From positions 1 to 64,000 of the forward strand of contig JANYBS010000114.1 in NCBI GenBank assembly GCA_025360715.1: a DNA stretch of 64,000 bases, read 5' to 3'. The translations under genes and the position numbers were made by a program. Below the pieces are notes generated by a model that saw only the letters and a list, made by a program, of their open reading frames with translations, was not told the DNA's origin and searched no databases. This DNA is from Candidatus Eiseniibacteriota bacterium (lineage in GTDB: Bacteria; Eisenbacteria; RBG-16-71-46). Positions 59,575-64,000 of this stretch are shown piece by piece. Positions within the stretch are counted from its first letter, which is position 1; every line of letters begins with the position of its first letter.

Positions 59575-60579
59575 ATGGAACGGGAGCGAGTGCGGGACGC
59601 GGCTGAGGCCGCGGCCCCTGAGATGGTCGGAGAGTCCCCCGCGTGGCGCGAACTGCTGCAGCAGCTGCCGCGCATCGCCGCCAGCGGCATGCCGGTACTC
59701 CTGCTGGGCGAGACGGGCACCGGCAAGGAACTCGTCGCGCGCGCCATCCACGCGTGGAGTCCACGTCGGCGCCAACCCTACGTGGCGCATAACTGCGGTG
59801 CGACGCCCGATAGCTTGATCGAAAGTGAGCTCTTCGGGCATGCCCGTGGTGCCTTCACCGGGGCGGTGAGCGAGCGCGGCGGACTCTTCGAGGCCGCCGA
59901 TCGCGGCACGCTCTTCCTGGATGAGATCGGCGACGCCAGCGCGCTATTGCAGATGAAGCTGCTGCGCGTGCTTCAAGAAGGCGAGGCCCGGCGCGTGGGG
60001 GATACTCGCGTTCGCAAGGTCGACGTGCGGATCGTGACCGCCACACACCACGCGCTGGAACGCGCGGTGGCCGAGAAGGGCTTCCGCGCCGACCTGTACT
60101 TTCGCGTGGGTGCGGTGCGCGTGCGACTGCCGGCCCTGCGCGAGCGCGGTCGCGACATCCTGCTGCTCGCGCGACACTTCTTGGCTCAGGCCGCGCTGCG
60201 CATGAATGAAGAGCCGCCGGCGATCGAGCCGGGGCTGGCCGAACGTCTGCTGCGTCATCACTGGCCCGGAAATGTGCGTGAACTCGCGAATGCCTGTCAC
60301 TACGCGGTGCGTGTCGCGGGCGCGCGTGGTCTGGTGACGGCGGCGCACTGGCCTGACGCGCCTTTCGCGCAGGCCGTGGCCGAGGGCGCCGGCCTGCATG
60401 CCGAGACGCGCGCGCTCGAGGAGCGCCGCTTGCGCGAGATGCTTCATCGCACGCACGGCAACAAGACCGCGGCCGCGCGCGCATTGGGGCTGTCGCGGCA
60501 GGGGCTGCTCAAGAAGCTGCAGCGCTATGGGATCGCGGTGGGGGTCGGCCCGGAAGGGACCAACCCAGAGGCCGACTGA
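59575..60579 (+). CDS. Sigma54 enhancer-binding protein (AAA+ and Fis-type HTH, no sensor domain)
   Basis: [83 protein letters not shown]. Confidence 0.92.
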   Translation: MERERVRDAAEAAAPEMVGESPAWRELLQQLPRIAASGMPVLLLGETGTGKELVARAIHAWSPRRRQPYVAHNCGATPDSLIESELFGHARGAFTGAVSERGGLFEAADRGTLFLDEIGDASALLQMKLLRVLQEGEARRVGDTRVRKVDVRIVTATHHALERAVAEKGFRADLYFRVGAVRVRLPALRERGRDILLLARHFLAQAALRMNEEPPAIEPGLAERLLRHHWPGNVRELANACHYAVRVAGARGLVTAAHWPDAPFAQAVAEGAGLHAETRALEERRLREMLHRTHGNKTAAARALGLSRQGLLKKLQRYGIAVGVGPEGTNPEAD

Positions 60580-60917
60580 GGCAGCCGATCCGTGAGCGAC
60601 GCTGGCAGTTCTTGCGAGCGAGCCGGCGCGTCCGTCCGGCAGGCCTGCCACCAAAGGTCCTCCGCCACGCGATGCTGCTCGATCGCACTCGCGCAGTTCC
60701 ACCATCGTGCAATGAGTGAGCGGTCCGGTGGCAGCGGCCAGATCCGCCGTACTGATCGCGACAGCGCGTTCAAAACAGGGGTCGTGCTCTCCGCCATCCG
60801 CTCCACCCGGGCTGCCAGCAGGCCTTCGGGCAGCGAAGCGAGCGCGCGGCCGAACAGCTGCCTGATGGCGGAGTCCTCCTCTTGACCCTCGAATCGCGGC
60901 GAGACGCGAGTCGGCAC
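60525..60917 (-). CDS. Hypothetical protein, 3' end overlapping the sigma54 regulator
   Basis: GTG start; MPTRVSPRFEGQEEDSAIRQLFGRALASLPEGLLAARVERMAESTTPVLNALSRSV; no + strand gene over 60580-60917. Confidence 0.45.
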   Translation of the reverse strand: MPTRVSPRFEGQEEDSAIRQLFGRALASLPEGLLAARVERMAESTTPVLNALSRSVRRIWPLPPDRSLIARWWNCASAIEQHRVAEDLWWQACRTDAPARSQELPASLTDRLPQSASGLVPSGPTPTAIP

Positions 60918-60974
60918 CGCGGTCAGCAGGCGCGCGCAAGGTCACACGCGAGCCTGCGCCAGGCGCCGATGGTC

Positions 60975-61030
60975 CGGACGCTTCGCAGTTCGGACTCTTC
61001 GCCGGACTCTTCGCTGCCGGACTCTTCGCT
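60975..61030 (+). repeat. Four copies of a 12-mer CGGACtCTTCGC
   Basis: 60975-60986 (CGGACGCTTCGC), 60991-61002, 61003-61014, 61019-61030. Confidence 0.85.
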
Positions 61031-61150
61031 TGCGGCCGGACATGCGCCAAGTTAGCGTCGCCGTCTCGAAAGTCGCATCGGCGTCCGGGCATGGGCTGCG
61101 GTGCAGCGCGCCGCAGGGCGGTGGCTGCGTGAATGACCAGGAGGAGCATC

Positions 61151-62164
61151 GTGGCGAAGAAGACATACAAGGTCGCGCTCGTCGGCGTAGGCGCCGCGGC
61201 GCAGATCAACCACATCCCAGTGCTCAAGCGCACCGATGGGCTGGAGTTGGTGGCGCTCTGCGATCACGACCCGGAAAAGGCGCAGCGTGTGGCACAGAAG
61301 TTCGGAGTGCCGGCTTCGTACGGACGACTGGAAGACCTCCTCGCCGACGACACGATCGATGCGGTCGACCTGTGCACTCCCAACTTCCTGCATTCACCCA
61401 TGGCCGTCGCTTCACTTGAGGCCGGCAAGCACGTGCTTTGCGAGCGCCCGCTCGCGCGCAGCGGCATCGAGGCCGCGGCCATGGTGAAAGCGGCCAAGAA
61501 GCATGACCGCATGCTCATGTGCGCGGTGCAGCACCGCTTCCGGCCCGATGCGCAGTTGCTGCGGCGGTTCGTCGAGAAGGGCGACCTTGGCGATGTGTAC
61601 TTCGCCAAGGCCGGCTGGTTGCGCCAGCGCACCGAGTGGGATTCCGACGAGTGGCGCCGGCTCAAACGGGAGTCCGGCGGCGGCGTCGTGCTCGACCTGG
61701 GCTTCCAGATGCTCGACCTCTCACTGTGGGTGCTCGGCGGCAAGAAGGTCCTGAGCGTGACCGCCAGCGTGCACCGCGCCAAGAAGGGCGAGGTCGAGGA
61801 TTCGGCGACGGCGTTCCTGCGCCTCGAGGGCGGCGCGACGCTCACGGTGGAACTCACGTGGGGTCTGCTCATGGAAAAGGATTTCGCCTACTTGAACCTG
61901 TTCGGCTCCGGTGGCGCGGCGTTGCTGAATCCGTTCCGCGTGCACAAAGGCATGCACGGCACACTCGTGAACGTGACGCCGGCACTGGAAACCAGCAAGA
62001 ACCAGTACCGCCAATCCATGGAGGCGCAGGTCGATCATTTCGTCGAGGCACTGCGCGGCGCGAAGAAGCCCATGGGCACGGCCGACGAGATCCTCCAGGT
62101 GATGGAGCTCATGGACGCAATCTACAAGAGCGCGGACACGGGCAAGGAAGTCAAGGTCGGTTGA
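61151..62164 (+). CDS. Gfo/Idh/MocA family oxidoreductase
   Basis: KVALVGVGAAAQINHIPVLKRTDGLELVALCDHD; DLCTPNFLHSPMAVASLEAGKHVLCERPLA; GTG start. Confidence 0.92.
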   Translation: MAKKTYKVALVGVGAAAQINHIPVLKRTDGLELVALCDHDPEKAQRVAQKFGVPASYGRLEDLLADDTIDAVDLCTPNFLHSPMAVASLEAGKHVLCERPLARSGIEAAAMVKAAKKHDRMLMCAVQHRFRPDAQLLRRFVEKGDLGDVYFAKAGWLRQRTEWDSDEWRRLKRESGGGVVLDLGFQMLDLSLWVLGGKKVLSVTASVHRAKKGEVEDSATAFLRLEGGATLTVELTWGLLMEKDFAYLNLFGSGGAALLNPFRVHKGMHGTLVNVTPALETSKNQYRQSMEAQVDHFVEALRGAKKPMGTADEILQVMELMDAIYKSADTGKEVKVG

Positions 62165-63709
62165 GTGACCCGTATGGGTCGCTCTGACCTGTGGCTCGCG
62201 GCCGCGTCGGGACTTCTGCTTGGCGCCGCGTTCCTGCCGGCGCCGCTCGGCTGGCTGGCGTGGAGCGCGTTCGTGCCGCTCCTGATCGCGCTCGAGCGGC
62301 GCGTGGCGGCCGGCGCGAACAAGCGCCAACTCTTCGCGCTGGGTTACGCCGGCGGGTTGGCGTTCTTTCTCACCGGCATCCACTGGATCGCGTTGCTCTC
62401 GGACGTCGCAAGCACGATCAAGTGGATCAAGTATGTGGCGTGGATATGCGCGGGGGCGTATCTGGCGGTGTACTGGGGGCTCGCCGCGTTGCTGGCCGGT
62501 GTGCTCGCGCGGCGTTCGGGTGTGGCTGCGCGCTGGACTTTTCTGATCGCGCTCATGCTCATCGAGGAAGTACGCGGCGCCGGTGAGCTGGGCTTCCCGT
62601 GGTTCCAGCCCGGCTATACGCAGGCGCAGTTGCCCGCGCTGCAGCTGGCCGCGTACGGCAGCGTGACGCTCGTCACGCTCTGGGTGCTGGCGTTGAACGC
62701 GAGCCTGCTTGGCGCGCTGCGCCGGCGTTCGCTCGCGGAGCCGGCGCTGGCCGCTGCGCTCTTGTTGCTGCCGACGATCGCGGGACTTCTGGCGCCCAAG
62801 CCCATCGCGCCCGTCACCGCGCCGCATCACTCGGTGGCGCTCGTGCAGGGCGATGTCCCGGGCGAGATCAAGTGGGCCGGGGACCATCAGCAGCAGATCC
62901 TCGATGGCTTCCTGGCGCTCTCCGACACCGCAGTCGCACGCGGGCCCGGCGCGCCGATGCTGGTGCTGTGGCCCGAGACCGCCACGGGCAGCTATCTGCG
63001 TAAGTCGCTCGACCAGAGCATCGCGGTCGCCGCATGGGCGCACCGCAACGCCACGCCCATCTTCACGGGTTTCGCGGATTACAGCTTTGGCAAAGACGGC
63101 AAGCCGCAGCCGTGGAACGCGGCGGGGCAGTGGGGCGCCGACGGTTCGCTCAGCGACATCTATGCGAAGCGCCACTTGGTGCCATTCGGCGAGCGGATCC
63201 CTTTTCAGTGGCTCATCCCTGCGCTTGGCAAGATCGACTTCGGCCAGGCCGAATGGCTCCCGGGGACGGCGCCCGTGTTGTTCCCAAGCGCGGCGGGGCC
63301 GTTCAGTACACTCATCTGTTTTGAAAGCATCTTCCCGGAGCTCGCGCGCGGTGATGTGAAGAAGGGCGCGCGCTGGCTCGTGGTGATCACGAACGACGAA
63401 TGGTTCGGCAACAGCGCGGCGCTCTATCAGCATGCCGACATGGCGCGATTCCGTGCCGTGGAGAACGGCGTCCCGCTCGCACGCGTCGCGAACACCGGGC
63501 TCACCGAACTGATCGACGCGCGAGGCGGAGTGGTCGCGCGGTTGCCCGTCTTCACGCCTCAGGTACTACGCGCCGACTTGCCGCCCGCATTGCCGGAGAC
63601 GCTCTACACACGCTTGGGCGACTGGCCGGGTTGGCTGGCGGCGATCGCCGCCCTGGCACTGGCGCTGGGGCTGCTGCGCGCACCCGCGAGGCCGCCTCGC
63701 GCGCTTTGA
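62165..63709 (+). CDS. lnt: Apolipoprotein N-acyltransferase
   Basis: multi-TM N-term and nitrilase domain: LWPETATGSYL, KRHLVPFGERIPF, ICFESIFPELAR, ITNDEWFGNSAALYQH. Confidence 0.94.
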   Translation: MTRMGRSDLWLAAASGLLLGAAFLPAPLGWLAWSAFVPLLIALERRVAAGANKRQLFALGYAGGLAFFLTGIHWIALLSDVASTIKWIKYVAWICAGAYLAVYWGLAALLAGVLARRSGVAARWTFLIALMLIEEVRGAGELGFPWFQPGYTQAQLPALQLAAYGSVTLVTLWVLALNASLLGALRRRSLAEPALAAALLLLPTIAGLLAPKPIAPVTAPHHSVALVQGDVPGEIKWAGDHQQQILDGFLALSDTAVARGPGAPMLVLWPETATGSYLRKSLDQSIAVAAWAHRNATPIFTGFADYSFGKDGKPQPWNAAGQWGADGSLSDIYAKRHLVPFGERIPFQWLIPALGKIDFGQAEWLPGTAPVLFPSAAGPFSTLICFESIFPELARGDVKKGARWLVVITNDEWFGNSAALYQHADMARFRAVENGVPLARVANTGLTELIDARGGVVARLPVFTPQVLRADLPPALPETLYTRLGDWPGWLAAIAALALALGLLRAPARPPRAL

Positions 63710-63735
63710 CAGGGGGGGGAGCGCGAAACTAGATT
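63706..63735 (+). promoter_or_regulatory. Sigma70-type promoter upstream of asd
   Basis: TTGACA(63706-63711)-N18-TAGATT(63730-63735); -35 contains the TGA stop of lnt. Confidence 0.65.
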
Positions 63736-63848
63736 GCCTCCTTCGAGTCCTCCTTCTTGCCCTTCACCGGGAGTTACTCCTTGTCGCCGGCAACGCTGAA
63801 TGCTCCTGGACGAAACCGCGCTGAGACGCGGAGCACCGGGAGGCGGGT

Positions 63849-64000
63849 GTGAGTCGTACGCTCGCCATCCTCGGAGCCACCGGACTGGTCGGGCGCACCA
63901 TGCTGTCGGTGCTCGAGCAGCGCGGCTTCCCGCTCGATGACCTGCGCCTGCTCGCGAGTCCGCGCGGCGCCGGCCGCACGCTGTCGTTCCGCGGCCGCGA
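63849..64000 (+). CDS. asd: Aspartate-semialdehyde dehydrogenase (partial, runs off window)
   Basis: VSRTLAILGATGLVGRTMLSVLEQRGFPLDDLRLLASPRGAGRTL. Confidence 0.85.
   Translation, partial: MSRTLAILGATGLVGRTMLSVLEQRGFPLDDLRLLASPRGAGRTLSFRGR

Overview
GC-rich 64 kb chromosomal window from a Gram-negative (LPS/outer-membrane) bacterium. Gene content suggests a deep-branching FCB/Eisenbacteria-like lineage, but that is a weak guess. Almost every gene is on the + strand. Order: rplM-rpsI-rpsB-tsf-pyrH-frr-uppS-cdsA-dxr; an LPS core/heptose/O-antigen-ligase block; rseP-TamA/BamA-like-TamB-like; a very large metallopeptidase/TolB-propeller/Omp85-barrel protein; type III glutamine synthetase; a UvrD/PcrA helicase; gatCAB; a LarA-N-like orphan; purD-tsaC-LMW-PTP-ilvE-rpiB-glyA; a MoxR/DUF58/Bat (VWA/BatD) cluster; PAP2; an EIIA-like/zinc-ribbon gene pair; cca-like; polyprenyl synthase; rsfS-argS; a PfkB kinase; an uncharacterised conserved gene followed by a 16-codon ORF with a near-perfect Shine-Dalgarno and an HD-GYP gene; purM; an orphan sigma54 enhancer-binding protein; a Gfo/Idh oxidoreductase; lnt; and the start of asd. 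I saw no rRNA, tRNA, CRISPR array, transposase or phage module. The best candidates for something undescribed are: (1) the 56.0-58.5 kb locus, with the micro-ORF MDLLIEIIELFGKAGW and an upstream hairpin whose loop carries CCACCTC complementary to its SD; (2) an inverted pair of ~115 bp GC-rich repeats at 24.5-24.84 kb; (3) a PTS-EIIA-like protein whose active-site His position appears to be Gln, translationally coupled to a zinc-ribbon protein; (4) a LarA N-domain-like orphan lacking apparent catalytic residues. All calls come from reading sequence and translations by eye; no database search was run.
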